NCBI GenBank assembly: GCA_946811185.2
Contig: OX328103.1
Coordinates: forward strand, 27,200,172-27,264,171
Length of the DNA stretch: 64,000 nt
Direction of reading: 5' to 3'
Origin: Hippopus hippopus
Taxonomy: Eukaryota > Mollusca > Bivalvia > Cardiida > Cardiidae
Part shown: positions 50,845-61,900 of the stretch, piece by piece
How positions within the stretch are numbered: the first letter of the stretch is position 1
Layout of the letters: every line of letters starts with the position of its first letter
The notes under the pieces: generated by a model
Database searches by the model: none
What the model was told of the DNA's origin: nothing
What the model saw: the letters and a program-made list of their open reading frames with translations, nothing else
Translations under genes and position numbers: made by a program

Positions 50845-52370
50845 TTATTATATACCAGTAAATTTTTCCGATCAAATACATGCGTTGAATCGAATGAAAT
50901 AACACACACGACAGAAAAAAAATCCGTATCTACACTCAGTGAAATACGGTCCTAAACATGGTATGCTGACGTGTCTCGCGCACAGACTAAGCACGCATTG
51001 GTTTGCGATTGGATTGTCAAAATGTTACGCTGTAATATTAATCCGCCATTCATGAAAACAGACTGTTACTACCATCCACACTATTAATTGTCTCTTTTTG
51101 TTTGCCGTTTTCCAATAAAATGTCAACAATTGCAAAATATTGTCGTTGAAAGTTGTAGGTATATAATAAAAGGAATATTATGTTGTAGTAACTTTCCTGG
51201 TGCTTGTATTTTCGTATGTGCACATTAATATTAAGCGTTTTTGGATTGCTGAAAGAAGGGGAAAGACATGATCCTACTAATAGACTAATGCGCTATTTCC
51301 CGTCTTGAAACAACAAGTAGTTCAGCTTTCTATTTTTAGATGGGGTATGTAAATGACTCTAGTGATACACTCCCCCATTGTTTACTATTTTGACTTGACG
51401 TAATTTTCCTCCGACCAAGATTAATTTTAAATAACAAATCTGAAACTTTTCATTCTTTTGGGCCATGGATATTGCTGATTTATTCAAACACATTTTTACA
51501 TTCGACTAAAATAAGTAAATGGGTATCTTTAAATGCATCTCGCATGAAAAGGTCCGGAGGGTCAGGGAGTGGTAGCCTATCCTGATAGTCTAAATGACGT
51601 GAACTTTTTCCTAAATGTTTTTGTAAGTCATTCAACTACATGCATGCTTCCAGTCATTTGTGTTGACTCTGTTTAGTTCAATCCAAATATGAGTTCACGT
51701 ATCTTTAATGTTATTCATTTTACTTTTAGGTAATGTATTGAAATTCTTTGTCAGAATGTTCAGATACCCATCCTTATTTACATCGTTGGCAATGCCCCCG
51801 TCATCTGCCCAAAAATAAAAGGCTTGCGATACTGTCTGAACTGTAAAGCAGCACATGCAGTATTCGTCGCATTATGGAGCAGTTTTTCAATATTAATGTT
51901 CAATATCTCTATTATATTGCCTAAACCTTTTCTTCTGCTTGGAAATTTGTATGATTCTAAGATAATCGTTAAACAGACTTGTCGTCCGTCATTCGACAGC
52001 CAAGAATTGACGTTATGCAGAACACTTGTGAAATGGACTTGAGAGAAAAAAAAAGTGTAGTATATCAACTAATATTGAGTAATGTGTATATTTTATATAC
52101 TAAATAAAAATTCATTGTGTCTGCAAAATGGTGGTAGCTTTCCATCTATTTTAAAGTCATATGTGTAGACAATATTAATGTTTAGAGTGAGGACAGATAT
52201 AAGAAAACACCCTCGCTACGTCAGAAAATTTTGACAATCACTCTCGACCTTGGATCTCACGCGAAATCAAATTTTCCTACGCTGCTCGAAGCAAATACAA
52301 GCACTAAGAAAGTTACTTCAACACAATAATACGTATTTATTTACATGTATTTATCTATCTGGTGTTTTCC
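50845..52370. other. Spacer, no gene recognised
   Basis: Overlapping ORFs on both strands at 51778-52068 share no known domain and have no splice or promoter context. Confidence 0.4.
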
Positions 52371-52382
52371 TCAAACATCAGT

Positions 52383-52701
52383 CCTGGGCCCGGTACTAGC
52401 GCAGCGGGTAGAGCACAGGACTCAAGAACAGGGGATCGCTGGTTCGATCCCCGGCTCGGCCAATTTCTTTCCGAGGATTGATGATAGTCATTGTGGCAAG
52501 AGCCATTCCTCTCTCACTACTGATCATTGTTTCGACGATGGTTATGTGGAAAAGCAGCCAGTGGCTTGGAAAGAATATTGTGAGCTGGTAGCTGGTAAAA
52601 GAAAATCCAGGAAAGCATGGTTAAGTGCACTGTCCGCTGCGATATAAATGAAATAATGTTGAAAAGGGCGTTAAACATCATACAATCAATCAATCAATGT
52701 A
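52383..52701 (+). mobile_element. SINE-1, full length and young
   Basis: Head GGGCCCGGTACTAGCGCAGC, B box CTGGTTCGATCCCCGG, intact body and CAATCAATCAATCAAT tail. Perfect 10-bp flanking duplication AAACATCAGT (52373-52382 and 52702-52711). Confidence 0.92.
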
Positions 52702-53261
52702 AAACATCAGTACTGAACCGTATAAAAAGGATATACTGTCATTTCTATAGTTACATAAGGCAGAAGCATTTCTAATCGTAAAAAGTTATTCATAAAAATG
52801 TCTGACAGAGGAGGTCCGTAAATAGATCTTTGAATAGATCCTCGATGGGCAACTCAGGTAAACTCTAGCCAGCTGCTTGTATTGGGTACCTCTTGTTGTA
52901 TATGATTATATGTCAGACTTCTAATTCGTTGAGCATACTTGTTTTTGGTAGAAAGCCTGATCAAATGAGACGAGATGTATTCATATTAATCATATTATAT
53001 ACTACTCAAGGTTTGCTTAGCACCAATAATAGTGTTGTACATATCTTAGCTTGTAGTTAAAGTTTTAGTTTTTTTTCTTGATGAACATGTATCCTGTGCT
53101 TTATTTATTATTTTATATAAAGATTTTACACTTGTTATGCATTCTGTAGACTTTATTTTCATTTTTAGCTGGATGGTCACTGAAACGGTTGTTTTTCCAA
53201 AACGAGTAAAAAACGAAATTTGCGAAAAAAGCTAGAGATTAATTTGGTATGGGCCTAATAA

Positions 53262-54045
53262 CGAGTATGTAACCCGTTGCTATCAATGACAGCTTGGCAT
53301 CGTCTTTGCATATCCCCAATTAGGTTTTGGATAACTATTTGTGGAATGGAATTCCATTCCTCGACAAGGAATGCACCAAGTTACTGAATGTTTTGTGGCT
53401 GGACCTGACGGGCTGAAATGCGGATCTGTGACTCATTCCACATGTGTTCAATTGGATTTAAGTAGGGGGAACGGGATAATCAATCTATACGCTGGATACC
53501 CTCCCTTTGCAAGTACTCTTGGACAACATGATCCGTGTGGGGACGAGCATTATCTGCCATTAAAATGAACCCATCGCCAACAGCACCAGCATATAACCTT
53601 ACCTGTGTATTGAGAATTTCATCTCGATACTGCTGGGCAGTCAATGTGCCTCGATCAAGCACAACCAGGTCAGTTCGTCCATCCAAGTTTATCCCGCCCC
53701 ATGTAGAGCCGCCCCCATACCGATCATGCATAGCAATGCTTGCTGTATGAAACCTCTCCCTTGGCCTTCTCCACACTCGAACACGCAGTAATCCAAGCAC
53801 TATCGGTCCTCATCTGTAAAGAGGACAGGCCGCCAGTCTGTTCTCCTCCAACCAAACCGATGCTGACAGTGTTTTGGAGATAGGGGATACGAATACATGG
53901 TCTTTTCGATCGGAGGCCACTTTTGTGCAATCGTGTGCGTACGGTTTGAGTCGACACTCTGACCTCAGAAGCATTTTGATGGTCAGAACGCAGTTGAGTC
54001 GCAGTCGCAAAACGGTTTCTCCGAGCCTGGTATGGAATTGGTGGA
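53262..54045 (-). pseudogene. Broken Tc1/mariner-type transposase
   Basis: Read on the minus strand, the middle block (53480-53800) carries the DDE-family segment LNTQVRLYAGAVGDGFILM followed by ADNARPH, the second catalytic Asp region. Further on, PYLNPIEHMW marks the third acidic site (SPDLNPIE in intact members). An N-terminal part (53724-54058) with STQTVRTRLHKSGLRSKRPC is the DNA-binding/linker region. At least one frameshift separates the blocks near 53720-53830. Two in-frame stops lie at about 53481 and about 53390. No terminal inverted repeat was found, so this is an inactive fossil. Confidence 0.85.
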
Positions 54046-54089
54046 CATCAAAAACCAAGGGCCCATGATAAAGTGTTCACACAGTAGTT

Positions 54090-54690
54090 TAGGGGTGGTA
54101 AAACTAATCATGACAGTCAGAATTGTTTCTACAAGAATGCCAAGTGTCATAGCTGTAAAGGTCGGGTCATACAAGCAAGATGTCTCCGAAAAAGGCTCTT
54201 AAAAGATGACAAAGTTCACAGCCTAGGGTGAAACGGGACAAGAGAAATAAACGAATGTCCATTTACTGAATGAACATCAAATTTTCAGAGTCTGGAAGTG
54301 AAAACAAGGTAGAATGGCCACTTTTCACACTAAGATCACCGTCGAGCTCAGAAATCTATGTTCCAATACAGATTTAGGGTAAAAATTGTGATATGGAATT
54401 AGATGCAGGGGCCTCTACGACTATTGTTTTGGAAAAAAATCCATGAAAGTACTTATAGTCATGTGAAACTTGAGCTACTTTTGTGTTGCTAAAAACATAC
54501 AAGTAGTAATTATGGCACTATGCAGGTCAAATTGCCTGCGGCACTATAGGGGCCAGGCCTTTGTCTTTGACAGTTCAGACTATTGTTAGAGGCCTTTGTC
54601 TGTTGGAGGTCAGACTGTCTGTGGCAATATGACGTAATCTTGCATACCTTTTGTCTGGCTTTCGTTGCCTCCCACCTGCCGAGGCTAGAT
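54090..54690. other. Spacer, nothing recognised
   Basis: No gene seen. A short run with repeated GTTCAGACTATTG/GTCAGACTGTCTG-like words occurs at 54570-54620. Confidence 0.4.
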
Positions 54691-54699
54691 GACAATTCC

Positions 54700-54870
54700 A
54701 AGCGTGTTTTGGCGCGTTTTGACCGATCAGGCCGGCGCCCGATTGTATAGAACCGAAAATTCAGCCAAAGCATTCGCCATTGAAAATGCATGAGAACTTT
54801 CTCTCAAAGAGGTTGCTCTACTAAAAATGCTTTTGTCTGTGAACGCTTTTACCCCCCTTACCATTCAAAG
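54700..54870 (+). repeat. Diverged unit of the 128-bp repeat
   Basis: GGCGCCCGATTGTATAGAAC, AAAGCATTCGCCATTG, AAAATGCATGAGAA and CTTTTGTCTGTGAACGCTTT match the array at 55387-55760. A SINE and other sequence separate the two. Confidence 0.65.
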
Positions 54871-54891
54871 TCTAGGTTTTGTATTGACTTT

Positions 54892-55165
54892 AATGAATAA
54901 AATCGTATGGTGTTTAACGCCGTTTTCAACATTTTTGTTGCACTTAAGTCGCTGCGGCCAGTGCACCTATACATGCTTTCCAGCAGTATCTTTTACCAGG
55001 GCATCATTTTCTTTCCAAGTCACTGACTGCTGTCTCACATAACCATTATTACGGTCAGCTGTGGTAGAGAAATAAATGGTTTCACAATTTTCAGTCCTCG
55101 ACCTAGCCAGGGATCGAAGCCACGACCCATCTCAAGTCCTGCACGCTAGCTATTTAAGAGCTCAG
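54892..55165 (-). mobile_element. SINE-1, reverse, diverged
   Basis: GTATGGTGTTTAACGCCGTT at the left, GGCCAGTGCACCTATACATG, CCAGGGATCGAAGCC (B box complement) and AGCTCAGC at the right. Confidence 0.72.
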
Positions 55166-55386
55166 CTTTTAGGTCCTCGCTTCTACATGGAAAAGTTTGC
55201 GAAAAACTTACTACGATCCCCAAATAGCGGTGGCATAATATAAAATTCCCTGTTGGTTTGATCATTAGCTTTCTTAGAAATTCTGATTTTTTTTTTTTTA
55301 TAATTCATGAGACCTTTCGATACTCTCCTGACAGAGTCGCATATCAAAATGATTTAATGTTTGAGAAATGTCGACACTCTTCCACG

Positions 55387-55735
55387 TGATGTCTGGCGCG
55401 ATTGTATAATATCGCCTGCAAAAATTCAGACAAAGCATTCGCCTCTCATTAAAAATGCATGAGAAAATGTCGATATTCTTACAAAATAGGTCGCTTTCCG
55501 CTGATTAAAATGCGTGATGTCTGGCGCGATTGTATAATATCGTCTGCAAAAATTCAGACAAAGCATTCGCCTCTCATTAAAAATGCATGAGAAAATGTCG
55601 ATATTCTTACAAAATAGGTCGCTTTCCGCTGATTAAAATGCGTGATGTCTGGCGCGATTGTATAGAATCGTCTGCAGAAATTCAGACAAAGCATTCGCCT
55701 CTCATTAAAAATGCATGGAATTTATAAACACTTTA
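55387..55735 (+). repeat. 128-bp tandem repeat, about 2.8 units
   Basis: GTCTGGCGCGATTGTAT recurs at 55391, 55519 and 55647, exactly 128 bp apart. Units two and three are almost identical. Each contains AAATTCAGACAAAGCATTCG and TCATTAAAAATGCATG. The array ends just before a TATA box. Confidence 0.9.
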
Positions 55736-55757
55736 TCAAACGCTTTTGTCTGTTAAC

Positions 55758-55768
55758 TATATAAAAGG
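55758..55768 (+). promoter_or_regulatory. TATA box before ORF 55868
   Basis: TATATAAAAGG, 110 bp upstream of the ATG at 55868 and directly after the 128-bp array. Confidence 0.55.
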
Positions 55769-55867
55769 CAAACGTTTTGTAGATGAATGTACATTTTCGG
55801 AGGAATGTGAGAGTCTGTTATGTGATAGTTATTTTCAAAATGAACATTTTAATATCAGATCATACTT

Positions 55868-56128
55868 ATGAAAAGCATTTGTATAACATATCCTATACAG
55901 GAGTTTCTTTTTTTTTTCAGTAAAACTGTCTTGCTTAATGCAGTTCAGCTGTGTTTGGATTCTCCTGACAGGCAATATACTGTTGGAAGAAGAGTATATT
56001 TTCTAAAGCAATTTAGTTTTTACATAGGGGTTCTAGGTATCAATAAACAATTAAGTAATAAAGTAAAAGTTGTGTGCGTTAGAAATGGCACAAAGTTTAT
56101 TGTTGTAACAGCGTTTCCAGATCATTGA
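55868..56128 (+). CDS. Short ORF, possible BECR-like nuclease tail
   Basis: 86 codons, not confidently recognised. The C-terminal part reads RRVYFLKQFSFYIGV, then KVKVVCVRNGTKFIVVTAFP, and ends DH. The order Arg-rich strand, F..IG, VKVV..., (I/V)TAFP resembles the end of small RNases of the barnase-EndoU-colicin-RelE type found in polymorphic toxins; that is an inference from pattern only. A polypyrimidine acceptor (TTTTTTTTTTCAG, ending at 55920) sits inside the ORF, so the true gene may begin in an upstream exon. The TATA box at 55758 and neighbours of mobile-element type suggest it could be cargo of the polymerase-bearing element. Confidence 0.4.
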   Translation: MKSICITYPIQEFLFFFSKTVLLNAVQLCLDSPDRQYTVGRRVYFLKQFSFYIGVLGINKQLSNKVKVVCVRNGTKFIVVTAFPDH

Positions 56129-56188
56129 TGTTGGAACCTCGATTATAGAAAGGTAAGTCCGTTTTACTTCACTTGTTTGTAAACGCTT

Positions 56189-56235
56189 ATAACTCGTTAC
56201 CATACAAACCCTGGTTTTTACGGTAGTGAGGTAAA
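56189..56235 (-). repeat. Family A MITE scrap
   Basis: Only TAACTCGTTACCATACAAAC and CCTGGTTTTTACGG remain. It is the only family A trace found right of 44 kb. Confidence 0.45.
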
Positions 56236-56527
56236 AGACTGAAAATTTAACCGGAACGGGGAGAAAATGAAAGCGTACAGGGGGAAAAGAAGAAAGGTTC
56301 TCAATGTGCACAATGAAAATCTGCAGTAAATATGATAGTAAAATATGAATCGACCTACCTTTAAAGCGTTGTAATCTATTCCTTTTTACAATATAAAAAC
56401 ATATACACAGTTTTCCCCACACACACCCACACAAACACACATAAACACTATTTTAGCGAATTACAGGATTTTCTTTTTATATACATACATGTATTAACAC
56501 AATTTCACATTTTGACCTACACTTGAA

Positions 56528-57166
56528 TTATTGTATATTTGATCCCGTGATTGAAACAACGGGCATTTCTTTTGATCTATTTGTGACAAATAAGTTTGCA
56601 GCAGCCATGAGACATGCGGTTGTTGTGAACCAAAAATTGTTATGTCCATTCCCAATTGGCAATATTGCATGTCCCATCTCGTGTATAATTGTTCCGGCAC
56701 ACTGTCTTTTTGAGTTCATATTGCCACAAAAAATGTGTATTTCATTAAATTCAGGACCAGCATACTTTGTGAAGCCATTATCATTCGAATCTTTTTCAGG
56801 GTGTAAATAAATGTGTAATTGTTTTTTATCTGTACTTCTTGTATGTAGACAGAACATTAATTGAGCTATAAGTTCTTTGCTATATTTTACAAACGCATCA
56901 TAGGAGTTCTGTTCAATTAAAGCATCGAAAAAAGAATTAACCCTACAGATCATTACTTGGCATCGTTTATCAGTGAACTTGGGTGGTTGGTAGGTGATGT
57001 CTTCTTTCACCCATTGTGACCCTGAAAAGTGAAATAAAGAGACTCGCATCTCTTTGCACTTGAATGGTCCTATCCCTGTTGTTAAAAGAAAACGTAAAGC
57101 TTCTATAAGGTTAATGTCTATCGCATGAAACATAACTATAATTTCCAGTAAATTTAGAATATCCAT
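56528..57166 (-). CDS. HExxH zinc-metallopeptidase-like protein, 212 aa
   Basis: Uninterrupted ORF on the minus strand starting ATGGATATTC. Residues 160-180 carry GTIIHEMGHAILPIGNGHN, an HExxH zinc motif with a further His nine residues on, followed by NFWF and a helical ACLMAAANLF. Before it, LHIYLHPEKD and NEIHIFCGN look like the strands that usually precede the active-site helix. The family is uncertain: HExxH then GH..FW recalls SprT-like proteins, while the IxFC...TIIHE order recalls M35-type peptidases. No signal peptide is evident; the N-terminus is moderately hydrophobic. It is divergent from the polymerase gene, with the 226-bp array between them. Function unknown; an intact reading frame of this length argues for a real gene. 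Confidence 0.6.
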   Translation of the reverse strand: MDILNLLEIIVMFHAIDINLIEALRFLLTTGIGPFKCKEMRVSLFHFSGSQWVKEDITYQPPKFTDKRCQVMICRVNSFFDALIEQNSYDAFVKYSKELIAQLMFCLHTRSTDKKQLHIYLHPEKDSNDNGFTKYAGPEFNEIHIFCGNMNSKRQCAGTIIHEMGHAILPIGNGHNNFWFTTTACLMAAANLFVTNRSKEMPVVSITGSNIQ

Positions 57167-57489
57167 CCTTCAGTTTCAGTAAAAAGAAGAGGTGCCCAAA
57201 ATTGAAATAAATATGCTGAAACAAACTTCGTCAATTTTTCTTTTCGAAATCCTCGATTTAACAATGTGCTACTTTTGTGCAACCAGACACTGTTTGATAT
57301 TAAATCTAAAGTGACTTTTCCGTTTTGAAAAATTTAAAACATCTGCAGAAAAACACCTGGCTTTTAATTTTTGCATATATATGAACGTGTAAGTCTAATT
57401 TGTAACAATTGTTTACCTAATGTTACAAATTGCAATCAAGTTTTGAGTGATAAAATCTTTTTGAATTTACGCCGAACGTCGATTTTCAA

Positions 57490-58800
57490 CTTTTATCTCT
57501 ATATGAGATAATTTGTCAGATAAAATGTCATTGAGCATGTTCTTATCATCTATGATCAAATTCTAACATGAATTTCGTTTACAAAGCGAGAAAAACATCC
57601 ATTTTTTGACCAAAGAAATGACTTTAGCGGATGCCTTTTACCCCGATTTCATATATTGCATTCCATACAAGTGTTGCTGTATGTCATTTTAAATTAAGAA
57701 AAAAAAAAATTAGGTATAAAGGTATTAGAGATCACTTGTCAGATAAAATGTCATTGAGCCTGTTCTTATCATCTATGATCAAATTCGAAAGTGAATTTCG
57801 TTTAAAACACGACAAAATCCATTTTCTGACTACAGAAATGACTTCAGCGGGTGTCTTTTACCCCGATTTCATATATTACATTACATACTGCTGTCGCTAT
57901 ATTTCATTTTAAATCAAGAAATAAAAAAATTCAAATTAGGTATAAAGGTATTGGAGATCACTTGTCAGATAAAATGTCATTGAGCCTGTTCTTATCATCT
58001 ATGATCAAATTCGAAAGTAAATTTCGTTTAAAACACGACAAAATCCATTTTCTGACTACAGAAATGACTTCAGCTGATTTCTTTTACCCCGATTCCATAT
58101 ATTACATTACATACTGCTGTCGCTATATTTCATTTTAAATCAAGAAATAAAAATTTTCAAATTAAGTATAAAGGTATTGGAGATCACTTGTCAGATAAAA
58201 TGTCATTGAGCCTGTTCTTATCATCTATGATCAAATTCGAAAGTGAATTTCGTTTAAAACACGACAAAATCCATTTTCTGACTACAGAAATGACTTCAGC
58301 GGGTGTCTTTTACCCCGATTTCATATATTACATTACATACTGCTGTCGCTATATTTCATTTTAAATCAAGAAATAAAAAAATTCAAATTAGGTATAAAGG
58401 TATTGGAGATCACTTGTTAGATAAAATGTCATTGAGCCTGTTCTTATCATCTATGATCAAATTCGAAAGTAAATTTCGTTTAAAACACGACAAAATCCAT
58501 TTTCTGACTACAGAAATGACTTCAGCGGATGTCTTTTACCCCGATTTCATATATTACATTACATACTACTGTCGCTATATTTCATTTTAAATCAAGAAAT
58601 AAAAATTTTCAAATTAGGTATGAAGGTATTGGAGATAACTTGTTAGATAAAATGTCATTGAGGCTGTTCTTATCATCTATGATCAAATTCGAAAGTAAAT
58701 TTCACTTAAAACACGATAAAATCCATTTTCTGACTAAAGAAATGACTTCAGCGGGTGTCTTTTACCCCGATTTCATATATTGTATGCCTGTATTAAATTA
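57490..58800 (+). repeat. 226-bp tandem array, about 5.8 units
   Basis: The phrase ATAAAATGTCATTGAG begins at 57520, 57743, 57969, 58195, 58421 and 58647, a spacing of 223 then 226 four times. Inner units differ by only a few bases; the first unit is the most diverged. Each unit can be read as about 95 codons, but 226 is not a multiple of three, so the frame shifts at every unit. The array ends about 45 bp before the polymerase TATA box. Confidence 0.93.
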
Positions 58801-58845
58801 GTATATCTAAAAATAGCTCTTTCTCAAAACGAGGCTAATGGAGAG

Positions 58846-58853
58846 TATATAAG
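58846..58853 (+). promoter_or_regulatory. TATA box of the DNA polymerase gene
   Basis: TATATAAG lies 60 bp before the ATG at 58906. Start of transcription is expected near 58876, giving a leader of about 30 bases. Confidence 0.7.
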
Positions 58854-58905
58854 AAGACACACTCGGTAACATACCTATTCTGTTTTCAGATTTCAATCGA
58901 GCAAC

Positions 58906-61900
58906 ATGGACGCTGTGGCTGAAATAATGGACGTTATGATAAACTCTTATACGGATCCGGATGAGCTTATGGACTTTGCAACGACCATGGGGATCCAGGA
59001 TTCCGTGTCTGTAAGACTTAGACTTTTCCAGCTGAGACAACAGGAATATGATAATGAGTTTATCGAAGAACAAATGGACTTGGTGCTGCAAACCCTAGGT
59101 GGACGTATCCAGACTCCGGTTACTTTTAACGAGGAGGACATGGTCGTATCGCTAGAGTATGTACAAATACAGGAGGAAATTGATGGAGCTGTCAAAGCCC
59201 TTCTTTTTGATGACGATATGAACGAGACAGCAAGGTTGTGTTTGGAAGATGGTGATTGGGACGATCCATTTGTTCAGACAGGGGGAGGGGAAGAGCCACG
59301 GGCGGGACCCTCCGGTCTACAGAACGATCTTTTTGATGACGATATGAACGAGACAGCAAGGTTGTGTTTGGAAGATGGTGATTGGGACGATCCATTTGTT
59401 CAGACAGGGGAAGGGGAAGAGCCACGGGCGGGACCCTCCGGTCTACAGAACGACAACAAACTGAAATACACAATGAGAAAGAAGGACACCCGCACATATG
59501 CCAAAAATGCAGCAATAGATACAACATATCAAGTAAAATTGGATGAGCGGTACAATGGTCAGCGGTTAATAGACGTGAGGCAGGGACTTCATGACATGAT
59601 CCAGGCAGCCCTTAACGAGGCCCGAGGACACCTACAGGGGAATGATCTAGGTCGTGTCGTGATATATCACGATGCTTTGCACAACCCTGTTGTCGTCCCT
59701 TTACAGAAGTGGGATACCCTTGACGCTAATAGAGTTATGGAGATCCTCGAAAAGGTACTCAATAGTAACCAGGAACTTTCGATCGATGAGACCTTTGATA
59801 TAATAATAGGGACCATTGACCTACCTAAAGGAGGCAAGCGAAAACATATCATACGTATTAAAGGTGAAAACACTTCATTGGATTTAAAACGCTCGGTAGT
59901 GACTATTGAGAATGAAGATAAAATGTGTATGGCAAGGGCCATTGGAGTCAGCTGGGCAAAATTAAAGAGGTGTACCAAGGAAGAATGGGAGGAGGTAACG
60001 AAAAACAGACAGGGAAAAAGTAGCTTGGAGTTGGTTTTAGAATATCAAAAAGTCCCCTTGTCTTACTATAACGACCTTGTCAAAAAGAAGAAGAAACACC
60101 AAGGACAGCTGGCAAGGGCTCTGTGTAAGATGGCAGGCGTACCCACAGACCGAACAGCTAGTCTCAACGATGTGGAGGCATTTGAGGAAATCCTAGGAGT
60201 ACGCGTGATGGTCATCAGCGCTCGCCTAGGCAATAAATTTATTACTGGTCCTAGCAGTGACGGGCGTCCCTGTATCTACGTGTACTTGGTGGACGACGAC
60301 CACTTTCATGCCATAACAAACATCACTGGGTTTTTTAGCGACTCCTATTTTTGTGAAAAATGTCTCAAACACCATAGTAATAGGGAATATCACCAGTGTG
60401 CAGAAAAATGTATAGTGTGCAAGAGGGACCACTGCCCTAAAACGAACAAGACTCTGAGGTGCACAGATTGTAACATGGACTGTAGGTCAGATGATTGTTA
60501 CAAACAACACAAGAAAGTACCCTTACACAAAAATGGAAGGAGAAAAGGTCAACCCAGTGGGCCTTCCCAGTGTGAAAAGTGGTGGAGGTGTTTCAGGTGT
60601 TACAAGGTACTAAGGACGGACATAAGGAAGAAGGAGGACCATGTGTGTGGGGAATACTTTTGTAAGACTTGTAAAAAGTATGTGTTGGACGATCATCAGT
60701 GTTATTTAAGAGCGAAAGAATGTAAGGACAAGTTTATACCTAAATATATATTTTTTGATTTTGAGTGTAGTCAGGATGATATGAGTGAGTGCGAGAATGG
60801 ATACATACCGCAAAAGAAAATAGAATGCGCAGATTGTCAACCATCACAGGTATGTAAGTCTTGTTCTAAGTGTAAAAACTGCAACACGTCATGGTGCGGT
60901 AGAACTACGCATCGTCCCAACTTTGTCTTAGCTCATTCGGTATGCCCAAAATGTATTGACAATGAATTGACTGCCAAATCAGTATGTAAGAGATGCGGTA
61001 GCCGTTGTAAAAAATGTCAAAAAAATCTGGATGAGAAAGATTTGGGACCTTGTCCAGGGACATGTGGCTTTAGAGAAGTCACTTTCCAGGGACATGATAC
61101 TGCTGAACAGTTTGGGCAATGGTTATTTACGGAACAACACGAGTACTGCAAGGTGGTTGCTCATAACATGAAAGGTTATGACGGTTACTTTCTGCTAGAG
61201 TACCTCGTTGATCAGTCATTACGGCCAGACAAAATTATTTACAACGGGTCCAAGATAATGTACATGACAGTAGAGCGAGACTTACATATCAAGGTAATAG
61301 ACAGTCTTAACTTCTTACCCATGAAACTGTCAGCATTACCCAAAGCATTTGGTTTACATGAATTGAAAAAAGGGTGGTTCCCACATTATTTTAATACCAG
61401 AGAGAATCAAAATTATGTTGGGCCCTACCCTGATGCTAAAGATTATGGTTACGATTTCATGGGTGAGAAAGAAAGAAGCGAGTTAGTAGAGTGGTTGAAA
61501 CAGAGACAGTGTGAAGTTTTTGATTTTAGAAAAGAGATGTTAGAATATTGTAGAAGTGATGTTGATATATTGAGACAAGCATGTTTGAAATTTAGATATT
61601 TGTTAATGAATGCAACGGGAGAAGAAAAAGAGGTCATAAATGGAAAGGGAAAGACTGAAAAAAGGTGGTTTGGGGCCGTAGATCCTTTCGACAGTGTTAC
61701 GATTGCATCAGTATGCATGAATGTGTTTAGAAGTAAATTTCTAGAAGAAAAGTGGAAGGTACAATTGTATGACACTGATGAATGGATCCCAGCCAAACTA
61801 TGTGAGGGAGTATTGTATGTACTGGTGAAAGATGAATGGGTGAGTGCAGCAAAATTGAAAGTCAAGGGTAAAGAATTTGTAAGCACCCCGATAGCAAAGA

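Noticed and set aside
51778..52068. Overlapping ORFs on both strands near 51.8-52.1 kb
   Set aside because: No domain, splice signals or promoter; most likely chance open frames.
53341..53568. Plus-strand ORFs across 53341-54068
   Set aside because: They are antisense shadows of the broken transposase on the minus strand.
56051..56440. 129-codon minus-strand ORF
   Set aside because: No domain; it is antisense to the end of the 55868 ORF and includes a low-complexity CACACA region and a MITE scrap.
57631..58801. Repeated ORFs of about 95 codons with HDKIHFLTTEMTSA
   Set aside because: They arise from the 226-bp array. The unit is not a multiple of three, and all positions are equally conserved, so coding selection is not shown.
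59192..59527. Minus-strand ORFs within the polymerase gene
   Set aside because: Shadows of the plus-strand polymerase; the 59192 frame is open only because of the in-frame duplication.
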